64,000 nucleotides of DNA from positions 3,945,051-4,009,050 of the forward strand of contig LR594584.1 in the NCBI GenBank assembly GCA_901538445.1. The letters are read 5' to 3'. This document shows positions 46,809-56,900 of the stretch, one piece after another. A model generated the notes under the pieces. That model was not told the DNA's origin, did no database searches, and was given only the letters and a program-made list of their open reading frames with translations. Positions within the stretch are counted from its first letter, which is position 1; each line of letters begins with the position of its first letter. Position numbers and translations under genes: made by a program. Origin of the DNA: Gemmataceae bacterium. Its GTDB lineage: Bacteria; Planctomycetota; Planctomycetia; Gemmatales; Gemmataceae.

Positions 46809-47936
46809 ATGACTACCCCCGCGCTTCCGTACTCCCCGGGCCTTGAGGGCGTGGTCGCCGGCGAGACGAAGATCTGCACCGTCGAGCACGGGCTGAGTTA
46901 CCGCGGGTACACCGTCGACGACCTGGCGGACCACTGCTCGTTTGACGAGGTGGCCTACTTGCTGCTGCACGGGGAGTTGCCAAACGCCAGGGAATTGCAG
47001 GCGTTCATCGCGCGCGTCGCGGCGGTCCGGCAACTCCCGCCGGTGCTGCCCGACCTGTTCGCCGGGCTTCCGAAGGGGGTGGCGCCGCTCGATGCGCTCC
47101 GCACCGCTGTGTCGGTTCTTGGGCACTTCGACCCGGACGCGGCCGACAACTCGCACGACGCCAACTTGCGGAAGGCGGAGCGGCTCGTCGCGCAAATCCC
47201 CGTGGCGATCGCCACCCAACACCGGATCGCGAAGGGGCTGAAGCCGGTTGCGGCCCGGCCGGACCTCGGGCAGGCGGCGAACTTCCTATACGTGCTCCGC
47301 GGCTCGGAGTCATCGCCGGAGGAGGTGAAGGCGCTCGATGTATCGCTGATCCTTTACGCCGAGCACGAGTTCAACGCGAGCACGTTCGCGGCGCGCGTCA
47401 TCGTCTCGTCGCTGTCCGACATCCACTCGGGCGTGACCGGCGCGATCGGTGCGCTGAAGGGGCCGCTGCACGGCGGCGCGAACGAGAAGGTGATGGACAT
47501 CCTGATTGCGGCCGGCGGCCCCGAGAACGCCGAGGCGTGGGTCCGGGCGGCGCTGGCTCGCAAGGAGCGGATCATGGGGTTCGGTCACCGCGTCTACAAG
47601 GCCGGCGACGTGCGGGCCGGCATCCTGCGGAAGTACGCCCGTGCCGCCGCAGAGGCGGCCGGCGCGACGACGTGGGAGGACACCGCCGACATCATCGAGC
47701 GGGTGATGGTCGCCGAGAAGGGGATGTACCCGAACCTGGACTGGCCGGCCGGCCGGCTGTACCACGCGATGAAGCTGGAGATCCCGCTGTACACGCCGAT
47801 CTTCGCGATGTCGCGGATCACGGGCTGGGCCGCGCACGTGATCGAGCAACTTGACAACAACCGCCTCATCCGCCCGCGGGCGCTGTACAAGGGGCCGGTG
47901 CCCCGGAGCGTGACGCCGATCAGCGGCCGCGGGTAA
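46809..47936 (+). CDS. prpC: 2-methylcitrate synthase / citrate synthase
   Basis: 375 residues, the short bacterial type. The active-site histidines are present: H221 in GPLHGGANE and H260 in GFGHRVYK. HEFNAS at 186-191 and the catalytic Asp region (MYPNLDWPAGRLYHAM) are intact. It condenses propionyl-CoA (or acetyl-CoA) with oxaloacetate. Placement 42 nt after prpB favours 2-methylcitrate synthase, but a general citrate synthase is possible. No prpD or acnD lies nearby, so the dehydratase step must be encoded elsewhere. It converges with the amidohydrolase gene, 3 nt between stops. Confidence 0.88.
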   Translation: MTTPALPYSPGLEGVVAGETKICTVEHGLSYRGYTVDDLADHCSFDEVAYLLLHGELPNARELQAFIARVAAVRQLPPVLPDLFAGLPKGVAPLDALRTAVSVLGHFDPDAADNSHDANLRKAERLVAQIPVAIATQHRIAKGLKPVAARPDLGQAANFLYVLRGSESSPEEVKALDVSLILYAEHEFNASTFAARVIVSSLSDIHSGVTGAIGALKGPLHGGANEKVMDILIAAGGPENAEAWVRAALARKERIMGFGHRVYKAGDVRAGILRKYARAAAEAAGATTWEDTADIIERVMVAEKGMYPNLDWPAGRLYHAMKLEIPLYTPIFAMSRITGWAAHVIEQLDNNRLIRPRALYKGPVPRSVTPISGRG

Positions 47937-47939
47937 TGG

Positions 47940-48872
47940 TCAGCCCCGCGGCGTGAGCTGGTAGGCGGTCACGGCGTTCGTGCCGAACACCTTGGCGAAC
48001 GCGGCGTCGCCCTTCCCCTTCGCGTACTTCGCGGCGAGCGGGAAGACGGTGTCGAACGATGCGAAGTGGTCGCTCACCGGCCAGTTCGAGCCGAACACGA
48101 GGCGGTCGGCCCCGAAAGCGGTCCACAGCACATCGAGCGTCGGCTTGTAGAAGGCGAGGTCGGCCGGTGCCTTGCCCTCGCGCAGGCGGCTGCCCTCGGC
48201 GAGCGCCGAGAGCTTGCAGAACACGTTCGCGCCGGCGGCACCGCCCGCGGCGACCGCCTCCCGCCACTCGGCGGCCGGCTCCTTCCCGTCGATCGTCGGG
48301 TTGCCCATGTGGTTCACGACGACGCGGAGCTTCGGCAACTTATCGGCAACCTTCGCGGCGAGCAGAAACGTCTCGGCCCCGCCGTTGATGTCGAGTGACA
48401 GCCCGCTGTCACTTAGCGCTTTCACCCGGTCGAATTGTGCCCCGTCCGCGAGGGCGGCGTTGAGGTCGGGCGCGTTGACGCGAATCCCGCGAAACAGCGT
48501 GTTCTTCGCGAACCGGGCGAGGTGTTTGGCGAAGTCGGCGTCCTTGAGCGACAGGTTGCCGACGACGCCGAGAATGAACGGCTCGTCCTTCGCGAGGTCG
48601 AGGAGCCACTGGTTGTCCTCGACCCACGGGCTCGCCTCAACCACGACCGTACCCATGACGCCGTGCAGGGCCGCCAGCTTCTTGTACTCGGCCGGCAGGA
48701 CGGGGCGGTACAGCAGCTTGTCGCCCTTCCCCGGCCACGGCACGCCCTCCTTGCGGCTCGGGTCGTAGAAGTGCGTGTGCGTGTCGATCACCTGCGGCCT
48801 CTCGTCGGCCGCCGAAGTAACCCCGGCCGCGACAGCAACCCCGGCGGCGAGCGCCTCGCGGCGGGTGATCAT
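47940..48872 (-). CDS. Amidohydrolase (amidohydro-rel/TIM-barrel metal-dependent hydrolase), exported
   Basis: 310 residues from ATG 48872, overlapping the preceding gene's stop by 4 nt (ATGA). MITRREALAAGVAVAAGVTS is a Tat-like signal with two arginines. The metal site HTHFYDPS opens the barrel, NHMGNP carries the strand-5/6 histidine, and FGSNWPVSD supplies the late Asp/Ser region of the amidohydrolase_2 family. The family includes lactonases and decarboxylases. The substrate is unknown. In planctomycetes such proteins are often encoded next to DUF1501 genes, as here. Confidence 0.8.
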   Translation of the reverse strand: MITRREALAAGVAVAAGVTSAADERPQVIDTHTHFYDPSRKEGVPWPGKGDKLLYRPVLPAEYKKLAALHGVMGTVVVEASPWVEDNQWLLDLAKDEPFILGVVGNLSLKDADFAKHLARFAKNTLFRGIRVNAPDLNAALADGAQFDRVKALSDSGLSLDINGGAETFLLAAKVADKLPKLRVVVNHMGNPTIDGKEPAAEWREAVAAGGAAGANVFCKLSALAEGSRLREGKAPADLAFYKPTLDVLWTAFGADRLVFGSNWPVSDHFASFDTVFPLAAKYAKGKGDAAFAKVFGTNAVTAYQLTPRG

Positions 48873-50293
48873 GCGAGCGCCCCCTTGATGACCTTGCCGA
48901 ACACGTCGGTGAGGCGGAAGTCGCGGCCGGCGTGGCGGTACGTCAGCTTCTCGTGGTCGAGGCCGAGGCAGTGGAGGATCGTCGCCTGCACGTCGTGGAT
49001 GTGGACGCCGCCCTCGACCGGGTGGAACCCCAACTCGTCGGTCGCGCCAAGCGACACACCACGTTTGGTGCCGCCGCCGGCCATCCAGATCGTGAACGCC
49101 TGCGGGTGGTGGTCGCGGCCCAGACTGCGGCCGAGGAGCGCGTTCGACTCGACCATCGGCGTGCGACCGAACTCCCCGCCCCACACGACCAGCGTGCTGT
49201 CGAGCATCCCGAGGCGCTTCAGGTCCGCGACGAGCGCGGCGCTCGCCTTGTCGGTCGCCTCGCAGTTCTTTTTGTGGTTGCCGGACACGTCCGAGTGCGC
49301 GTCCCAGCCCTCGTGGTAGATGTTCACGAACCGCACGCCGCGCTGCACCATCCGGCGCGCAAGCAGGCACGCCCGAGCGAACGACGGCTTGGCCGGGTCG
49401 CAGCCGTACAGTTCCAGCGTTTCCTTCGGCTCCTTCTTGAGGTCAGTAAGTTCGGGTGCGGCGGTCTGGAGCCGACCGGCCATCTCGTAGGCGGCGGTGC
49501 GGGTCGCGATCTCGGGGTCACCGACGACGCCGAGCCGACTCTTGTTCATCTCGGTGACGAGGTCGAGCGTGTCCTTCTCGGTCTCGGCGTCGAAACCGGG
49601 CGGCGACGACACGTTCAGGATCGGGTCGCCCTGGTTGCGGAACCGCACGCCGGTGTACACGGTCGGCAGGAACCCGCTGCTCCAGTTCGCGCTGCCGCCG
49701 CTGATCCCCGCCCCGGTGGACATCACCACGAACGCGGGCAGATCCCTCGTCTCGCACCCCAGCCCATAGGTGACCCAGCTCCCGATGCTCGGCCGGCCGG
49801 GTTGGCCGAACCCCGTGTTGAAGAAGATCTGCGCCGGCGCGTGGTTGAACTGGTCGGTGTGGACGGCCTTCAGGAAGGTCACGTCGTCCACGACCTTCGC
49901 GAGGTGCGGGAGCATTTCCGAAAGTTCCGCCCCGCACTTGCCGTGCCTGGCGAACTTGAACCGCGGGCCGAGGACGGCGGCGTCCGGCCGGATGAAGGCG
50001 TAGCGCTGGCCCTTGGTGACCTCGGGCGGGATCGGCTTCCCTTCGAGCCTGCTCAGCTCCGGCTTGTGGTCGAACAGGTCGAGCTGGCTCGGCGCGCCGG
50101 CCATGAACAGGTGGATGACCGCCTTCGCCTTCGCCGGGGAGTGTGGGGGCTTCGGAGCGAACGGGTCGGACCTGGGCAACACCTCGGCGGCCCGCGCCTC
50201 GTTCGCGAGCAGCGAGGCAAGAGCGATCTTGCCGACGCCGTACCCGCAGTCGCGGAGGAAGTGCCGGCGGGCGACGTGTTCGGTGTGGCTCAT
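48869..50293 (-). CDS. DUF1501 protein with Tat signal (sulfatase-like fold)
   Basis: 474 residues from ATG 50293 (MSHTEHVARRHFLRDCGYGV), a typical planctomycete Tat leader with RRHFLRDCG. Family marks include VIHLFMAGAPSQLDLFDHKP, FNHAPAQIFFNTG, RGVRFVNIYHEGWDAHSDV, VVWGGEFGRTPM and GRDHHPQAFTIWMAGGG. The alkaline-phosphatase/sulfatase superfamily fold is inferred from the family, and metal-type residues (D, H, H) are kept. Genes of this family usually pair with DUF1549/DUF1553 cytochrome-c-like genes, but here the partner is an amidohydrolase, overlapping by 4 nt. Its biochemical role is not established. Confidence 0.88.
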   Translation of the reverse strand: MSHTEHVARRHFLRDCGYGVGKIALASLLANEARAAEVLPRSDPFAPKPPHSPAKAKAVIHLFMAGAPSQLDLFDHKPELSRLEGKPIPPEVTKGQRYAFIRPDAAVLGPRFKFARHGKCGAELSEMLPHLAKVVDDVTFLKAVHTDQFNHAPAQIFFNTGFGQPGRPSIGSWVTYGLGCETRDLPAFVVMSTGAGISGGSANWSSGFLPTVYTGVRFRNQGDPILNVSSPPGFDAETEKDTLDLVTEMNKSRLGVVGDPEIATRTAAYEMAGRLQTAAPELTDLKKEPKETLELYGCDPAKPSFARACLLARRMVQRGVRFVNIYHEGWDAHSDVSGNHKKNCEATDKASAALVADLKRLGMLDSTLVVWGGEFGRTPMVESNALLGRSLGRDHHPQAFTIWMAGGGTKRGVSLGATDELGFHPVEGGVHIHDVQATILHCLGLDHEKLTYRHAGRDFRLTDVFGKVIKGALA

Positions 50294-50353
50294 TGAAGCA
50301 CTGTACCGCACGCCGCGGGGCCGGGGCAAGCGTCGGGCGTGCGGCACCTCGAC

Positions 50354-50381
50354 TTGACACCAATTCCCGACCCGGTATCAG
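50354..50381 (+). promoter_or_regulatory. Sigma-70-like promoter of the secretin gene
   Basis: Perfect TTGACA at 50354-50359, a 16-nt spacer, then TATCAG at 50376-50381 (four of six matches). It would give a leader of about 115 bases before ATG 50502. Confidence 0.5.
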
Positions 50382-50501
50382 ACGGCCCTCACACACAGTC
50401 GTTGCCGCGCCGGGGGAACATCGCGCGGCTCTGCGACAGCAGCTCGACCGGCGGGTACGCCGACCGGGCGCGACAGCCTACGGGCGGGTGAAGGGGGACA
50501 C

Positions 50502-52601
50502 ATGGCATCCGACGACACCGCCGCCGGCCTCACGAACGCCGGCCGCACGCACCGGCGACGGGGCCGCTTCGCCGCGGCCGCGGCCGTCCTGTGTCTCGGC
50601 CTGGGTGCCGTCCTCGCGGACCCGCCGGCTGCGCCCGGCCCGCTCGCGCCCGCGATGCCACTGCCGCCCGTCGCGCCACCGCCGCAGGCCCAGTCTCCGC
50701 AGCAGGCGGCGAAGCCGAACCCGAACTACCCGGTCATCGTGCGGTCCGGCGGCATCTCGACGATGCAGCCCGCGCCGACGTCCACCGCGCCGGCACAGGT
50801 GACGCCCGCACAGTCGGTGAGCGCCCCCGGCGCGCCGCACGCGGTCACGCAGGCAGCGACGACCGCACCAAAGCCCATCTCCGCACCGCCCACCGGCGGC
50901 GTGCGGCCGGTTCCGGTCCCGCCCCCGGGCGCGAGCCAGCCGAACCCGCTCCCGCTGCCGGTCGTGAGCAGCGCCGCAGAGCAACCGGCGGTCGGCGCGA
51001 CCCCGAAGACCACCCAGGCGACCCGCGAGAAGATGGCGAAGTACGTCGCCAAGCTCATAGACCCCGAAACCACGCTCGACCTCGTCGTCGGCCAGTCGCG
51101 GGTGCTCGTGTTCAAGGACGCGCCGTTCCGCATCCAGACCGGCAACGAGCAGGTGCTGTCGTTCAACCCGGCCACGCCCCGCGAACTGCTGCTCCAGGGC
51201 AAGGCCGTCGGCGCGACCGTGCTCACGCTCTGGTTCGGCGACCGCAACGACCCGGCCAAGCAGGAGACGCTCAGCTACCTCGTGCGGATCTTCCCGGACC
51301 CGGACGCCAAGGACCGCGTCGAGAAGGCGTACAAGGCGCTTGAGGACGACATCAACAAGCACTTCCGCGACACCTCGGTCCGGCTCAAGGTGCTCGGCGA
51401 CAAGCTCGTCGTGTCGGGCCGGGTGCGGGACTTCGTGCAGGGCGGGCAGATCCTCCAGATCATCCGCTCGAACCCGGTGGTGAACCCGAACGCCGGACCC
51501 GTGAACGGGGCCGGGGCGGGCGGCGAGGACGCCGGCAAGATCCCGATCGTCCCCGCGGGCGGCTTCCTCCCGGACGCCATCCCGCCGGCGCAGCCGATGA
51601 ACCAGGAGGCGTTCCAGGCCGCGGGCGGCCCGAACGTCATCAACCTGCTCGAAGTCGCCGGCGAGCAGCAGGTCATGCTGCGGGTCATCGTCGCGGAAGT
51701 GAACCGGGCCGCGGCCCGCAGCATCGGAATGAACTTCGCGGTGCAGAACAACCAGGGGCTCACCGTGTTCGCCAATGCGACCGGGCTGCTCACCGGGTTC
51801 ACCGGCATCGGCGGCAGCACGAACCTGCTCGGGGCCGGGCCGCCCAACGTGTTCGCCCGGTTCGATGCCGGCCGTGTCCCGGTCGCCATCAAGGCGCTGA
51901 AGTCGCTCCAGTACGCCAAGTCGCTCGCCGAGCCGACGCTGGTGACGATGAACGGCCAGACCGCCGACTTCCGCGCCGGCGGGCAGTTCCCAGTCCCGGT
52001 GATCGGCGGGTTCAATGGCCTCGCCGGCGGGCTCCAGGGCGTGTCCTACGTGCCGTTCGGCGTGCAACTCAGCTTCACCCCGTTCGTCACCGACCGCGAC
52101 AAGGTCCGGCTCGTCCTCTCGGCGAACGTCAGCAACCGCGACACCACCACTGGCACGACCATCGGCGGCGCTGCGGTGCCGGGGATGAACACGCGGAACG
52201 TCAACACCACGGTTGAACTACGCCAGGGCGAGACTCTCGCCGTCGCCGGGCTAATCGAGACGAGTCTGAGCGGGGATCGGAACAGCCTGCCGTTCATCGG
52301 CGACATTCCCGGGCTCAACGTGCTCACCGGCCTCCAGCGGGTGCAGGCGACCGAGCGCGAGTTGGTCATCTTTATCACACCGGAACTTGCCCGGCCTATG
52401 GACCCCGGCCAGACCCCGGCCCTGCCCGGCTGTGAGATCCTCGACCCGAGCGACGTTGAACTCTACTTGATGGGCCGGATCGAGGGCCACTGCCGCGACT
52501 TCCGCAGCCCGATCCGCACCGACCTGAGCCGCATCCGCATGTACTCGCGGACGGAGGCGGTGAACGTGGCGGGGCCGTCGGGGTACACTCCCCTGCCCTG
52601 A
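50502..52601 (+). CDS. Secretin, CpaC/RcpA-like (type II/III/Tad outer-membrane channel)
   Basis: 699 residues. A signal helix near 22-40 (RFAAAAAVLCLGLGAVLAD) is followed by a long Pro/Ala/Gln linker to about 185. Residues 190-275 (TTLDLVVGQSRVLVFKDAPF) are the N-terminal pilus-secretin domain, and 285-330 is BON-like (VRLKVLGDKLVVSGRV). The secretin domain is at about 390-640, with EVNRAAARSIGMNF, SLAEPTLVTMNGQTADFRAG, LSFTPFV and DRNSLPFIGDIPGLNVLTGL, ending VIFITPELARPM. It forms a ring channel in the outer membrane. No Tad ATPase or pilin gene is adjacent apart from the TPR lipoprotein downstream. Confidence 0.9.
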   Translation: MASDDTAAGLTNAGRTHRRRGRFAAAAAVLCLGLGAVLADPPAAPGPLAPAMPLPPVAPPPQAQSPQQAAKPNPNYPVIVRSGGISTMQPAPTSTAPAQVTPAQSVSAPGAPHAVTQAATTAPKPISAPPTGGVRPVPVPPPGASQPNPLPLPVVSSAAEQPAVGATPKTTQATREKMAKYVAKLIDPETTLDLVVGQSRVLVFKDAPFRIQTGNEQVLSFNPATPRELLLQGKAVGATVLTLWFGDRNDPAKQETLSYLVRIFPDPDAKDRVEKAYKALEDDINKHFRDTSVRLKVLGDKLVVSGRVRDFVQGGQILQIIRSNPVVNPNAGPVNGAGAGGEDAGKIPIVPAGGFLPDAIPPAQPMNQEAFQAAGGPNVINLLEVAGEQQVMLRVIVAEVNRAAARSIGMNFAVQNNQGLTVFANATGLLTGFTGIGGSTNLLGAGPPNVFARFDAGRVPVAIKALKSLQYAKSLAEPTLVTMNGQTADFRAGGQFPVPVIGGFNGLAGGLQGVSYVPFGVQLSFTPFVTDRDKVRLVLSANVSNRDTTTGTTIGGAAVPGMNTRNVNTTVELRQGETLAVAGLIETSLSGDRNSLPFIGDIPGLNVLTGLQRVQATERELVIFITPELARPMDPGQTPALPGCEILDPSDVELYLMGRIEGHCRDFRSPIRTDLSRIRMYSRTEAVNVAGPSGYTPLP

Positions 52602-52663
52602 CCCGAAGATGACCGAATCGAGTTCAGGGCGGGCGCGATGGTTCTGGCGCAAACGGGGGGAGC

Positions 52664-52736
52664 GGTCTCCAGAATGAGCCCGAACTCCCCAGAATGACCC
52701 TCAACTCCTCAGAAGCAACGCCGACTCCTCAGACAC
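52664..52736 (-). repeat. Intergenic array of 20-bp-period repeats (TTCTGAGGAGTT family), copy B
   Basis: AGA(A/C) occurs at 52671, 52691, 52711 and 52731, a perfect 20-base period. The units read TCTCCAGAAT, AACTCCCCAGAAT, AACTCCTCAGAA and GACTCCTCAGAC. On the minus strand this is TTCTGAGGAGTT.. ending ATTCTGGAGACC, the same family, terminal unit and period as 27619-27740 but in the opposite orientation. It lies between the secretin stop and the TPR lipoprotein gene. The related 10-mer CCTCAACTCC recurs at 52699, 52784 and 53724. Confidence 0.75.
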
Positions 52737-52828
52737 AAGAGCCATTTTGGGGCATCCACGCTCAGGTGACACATTAATTCACTCCTCAACTCCGGTTCAG
52801 CCGGCTCAAGAGGGGCCACGGAACGGGA

Positions 52829-53584
52829 ATGTCGATCATGCGAATCAGCCTGATGACGGTCCTCATCGCCGCTGCCGCCACCGGGTGTACGCACACTCCC
52901 CCCAAGAAGGCCAGTGCGTTGCTCGGCAACACCGAGCCGCATACCCTGCCGACCGGCGGCGGTCACACGCCCGCGTCCGAGTCCGCGTCGGGCGATTTGC
53001 CGGCGAAGCACTCGGCGGCACTGTGTCTCGTGATGGCCGAGGATCTTGAAAAGGCCGACAAGGACGCCGAGGCGGTCGCGTACTACGAGCGTGCTCGGGA
53101 ACTCGACCCGGCCATTACCGAGCGTGCTGGCCGGCGACTCGCGGTCCTTTACGACAAGATCGACCAGCAGGCGAAAGCCATGACCGAGTACCAGGAGTTG
53201 CTGAAGAAGCACCCGAAGGACGCCGGGTTGCTCAACGACCTGGGCTACAGCTACTACAACCGCGGCCAGTGGGCCGAGGCCGAGTCGCACCTCCTGCGGG
53301 CGGTCGCCGCTGACAAGACGAGCAAGCGCGCGTGGGTGAACCTCGGCATGACCCAGGCGCAACTCGGCCGCGGGGTGGAGGCGGTCGCGTCGTTCGAAAA
53401 GGCGGTGTCGCCAGCCGAGGCGCAGGCGAACCTCGCATTCGTACTGGCGACCCGCGGGGACCGCGACGGCGCGCTCGCGGCCTACCGCCGGGCGCTGGCG
53501 ATGGAACCGACGCTGCCGGTCGCACAGGCGGCGATCATGCGCCTGGAGCAGAACGGTCCCGCGGTGACCCACCCTCAACCGTAA
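52829..53584 (+). CDS. TPR-repeat lipoprotein (TadD-like)
   Basis: 251 residues from ATG 52829; an ATG three codons later is the alternative. MSIMRISLMTVLIAAAATGC ends in a lipobox, with the lipidated cysteine at residue 20. Residues 60-240 are TPR repeats: AEAVAYYERARELDP, KAMTEYQELLKKHP, YYNRGQWAEAESHLLRAV, LGRGVEAVASFEKA and GALAAYRRALAMEP. In Tad systems a TPR lipoprotein, TadD, supports assembly of the CpaC/RcpA secretin. Its position 227 nt after the secretin gene fits that role. No other tad gene is present. Confidence 0.8.
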   Translation: MSIMRISLMTVLIAAAATGCTHTPPKKASALLGNTEPHTLPTGGGHTPASESASGDLPAKHSAALCLVMAEDLEKADKDAEAVAYYERARELDPAITERAGRRLAVLYDKIDQQAKAMTEYQELLKKHPKDAGLLNDLGYSYYNRGQWAEAESHLLRAVAADKTSKRAWVNLGMTQAQLGRGVEAVASFEKAVSPAEAQANLAFVLATRGDRDGALAAYRRALAMEPTLPVAQAAIMRLEQNGPAVTHPQP

Positions 53585-53907
53585 TTGCACGCAGTTCCGC
53601 GGCCGGCGATCCGGCACAACCCGCACCACTCCAACCGGACCGGCGCGAACCACATCTCGCTCGAAACTCCGTCGCACACATCTGGATTTTGTTCTCGCAT
53701 CCAGGCGAGGATATTGCGATAATCCTCAACTCCCGTTAACTTCGGTAATCTGCGCGACTTTTTCGGGCCGCTCTTCCGGTCCGCGCGCCACCCCGTTTGG
53801 AGCGTTTCTCCCGGGGACAGGTTCCGGCGTTAAACTTCGTGAACTACCAGAACGCGCACGGCCGATGTCGGCGAACCGCCCCCAACACCACCTGAGCGAC
53901 ACCCTCG
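53585..53907. other. Intergenic region before the giant Ig-repeat gene
   Basis: 323 bases. It contains GAGGAT-(9)-ATCCTC, a short hairpin at 53708-53728, and a copy of CCTCAACTCC at 53724-53733 shared with the 20-bp repeat region. TTGTTC and TATTGC with 17-nt spacing form a weak promoter candidate. No gene is seen. Confidence 0.4.
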
Positions 53908-56900
53908 ATGCCCAACCTCATTCGCCGTGTGATGCTCCGGGCCCTGACCCGCCGCACCGTGACGATCGACAACCGCCACCCGGCGCGCCCGAACCTCCGA
54001 CTCGAGGCCCTCGAGGACCGCACCGTCCCGGCCACCTACACAGTCGACGCGTTCAGCGTGACCGGCGGGACCCAGACCGCGACCGACAACGACTACACCC
54101 GCATCAACAACGCCATCCAGGGGCTGGCCGACGATGACACGGTCGTCCTGAACGGAACGTTTAACTGGGGCAATTCGTTCGCACTCGCGAGTTGGGCACT
54201 GGGCAGCGACGGCGAGGCGGACACGTTCGACGAGTACTCGATCTACGTCCAGCCCGACCTGGACAACGTGACGATCACCGCGGCCGCGCCGGTCAACGGG
54301 GTCTACGGCGCGGTCATCAAGGCACCGGGCGAGTTGGTGGGGGTGGACGCCGAGGGGTTCCTCTACTTCGGCACCGACGAGCCCGGCACGAACCAGGGCT
54401 GGACCATCTCGAACCTCCAGATCGAGGGGTTCGACAGCGCGATCCAGATGTACAACTTCGAGGGCGGGTCGGCCGACGCCTACAGCGGGACGCAGATCAC
54501 CAACAACAAGATCATCGTCCCGGCCGACGCCGACACCGCGGCCGACGAGAGCGGCAACGTCGGCATCCTGCTCGGGTTCGGCACGGACCAGGTCGTCTCC
54601 GGCAACGTCATCCTGCTCGCCGGGACCGGGAAGAGCGTCTCGGCCAACCTCGCGTCCTCCACGGGCATCCAGACCCAGACCGGGGCCCCGGGTGACCTGT
54701 ACGACGGGCTCGAGATTACGGGCAACGTCATCTCGGTGTCCGGGCCGCCGAACGCGACCGCGGCCGCGACCGAGGTGGTGGTCGGGGTGTGGGAGAACAG
54801 CAACGCCACCGGCAGCAACATCACGGTCAGCGGCAACACGTTCACCGGGTCGCCGAGCGCCCCGGCCGCGAACCGCGAGCGGGGGTTCATCGTCACGTCG
54901 CACAGCAGCGGCGGTGCAACCGTGACCTACTCGAACAACACGGTCACGCGGGCGAACATCGGGTTCCAGTGGCTCCCCGCCAGCTTCGGGGCCGACTTCA
55001 GCGGGGCCGACCCGATCGTGTTCACGGGCAACCTGGTCACCGGGACCGGGACCGGCGTGCTCGTCCAGTCGAACGGGATCGTCGACCTGACCCGGAACAC
55101 CTTTTCCAACAACACCACGGCCGTGCGGGTGGAGACCGGCTCCCTGACCGGGTTCACGCGGAACACCGTCACCGGGAACGCGACCGGGATCGTGATCGGC
55201 CCGAACGCGGGGGCGACCGGAGCGATCGAGTACAACAACCTGGGCGGGAACCCCGGGCTCGCACTGGTGAACCAGACCGGCGTCGAGGTCGACGCGGGTG
55301 ACAACTGGTGGGGCACCACCGACCCGCTCGGCATCGACGCGGAGCACACGACCGGCGTCGACGACTCGGACGCCCAGGCCGCTCCGCTCGGCCCGACGGT
55401 CACCAGCGCCGCCACCGCCACCTTCGCCAAGACCCGGCCGAACACCTTCACCGTCACCACCTCGTCGGTCGGCTCGGTCACCCTTTCGGCACCCGACGCC
55501 CTCCCAGCCGGTGTCGAATTCGTGGACAACCTGGACGGGACCGCCACGCTGAGCGGGACCCCGACCACGATGAACGGCACGTTCACGTTCGCCATTCTGA
55601 TCGACGACGGGACCAACGCGGTCGTGCGGCAGACGTTCGCCCTCACGGTCGTGACCCCGCCGACGTTCACCAGCGCGGCCACGACCACGTTCTCTCTCAA
55701 CACGGCCAACACCTTCAACGTAATCACCCAGGCCGGCTTCCCGGCGGGCACCACGCTGACCCGGACCGGGGCGCTCCCCACCGGGGTCACGTTCAACACG
55801 ACCACCGGGCTCCTGAGCGGCACCCCGGCGGCCGGCACCGGCGGCGTGTACGTGCTGACGTTCACCGCCAGCAACGGTCCCAACTCCAGTACGTCCCAAA
55901 CGTTCACCCTGAACGTCACCGGTTCGCCCGTGTTCACCAGCCCGAACGCCAAGGCGTTCGAACTGAACCAGCCGGGCAGCTTCACGGTCGTCACCCGCGG
56001 GTACTCGCCGACGAACTCGACCGCGATCACGATCACCGCCGGCACGCTCCCGGCCGGGCTCGCGTTCGTTGACAATGGGGACGGGACCGCCACGATCAGT
56101 GGCACCCCGACGGGCTCGACCGGGGTCACGGCCATCACGCTGACCGCGTCCAACGGGGTCGGCACCGCCGGGACGCAGGTCCTGAACATCACGGTCGGCA
56201 CCGCGCCCACGATCACGAGCGACCCGGTCGCCGGGTTCACGATCGGGACCAGCGGGTCGTTCTCGTTCACCGCCGACCCCGGGTTCCCGACGGCCACCAC
56301 GTTCAGCCTCTCTGGCGCGTTGCCGGCCGGGGTCTCGTTCAACCCGGCGACGGGAACGCTCAGCGGCACCCCGGCGGCCGGCACCGGCGGCACTTACGAG
56401 TTGGTCGTCACCGCGAGCAACGCGGCGGCGGCCACCACGCAGACCTTCACGCTGACGGTCCTCGGCAAGCCGACGATCAACAGCCCCAACACGGCCTCGT
56501 TCGTGAACGGGGTCGCGGGCAGCTTCACCGTGACGGCGACCGGCTCGCCGCTGCCGACGCTCACCACGTTCGGGCTCCCGGCGTGGCTGACGGTGACCGA
56601 CAACCTCGACGGGACGTTCACCCTCTCCGGCACCCCGACCGAGGGGGGCACGTTCCAGGTCACGCTGGTCGCCAAGAACACGGCGGCCGGGAACCCGAAC
56701 ACGGGCAGCGCGACCCAGGTGCTGACGATCACGGTCGCGGACCCGGCCGTCATCACCAGCGCGGCGAGCGCGTCGTTCACGACCGGGACGGCGGGGAGCT
56801 TCCAGGTCACGGCGACGGGCACCCCGGCCCCGACCGTGACCGTCACCGGCACGCTGCCCGCGGGGGTCACGTTCAACCCCGCGACCCGGCAGTTCACCGG

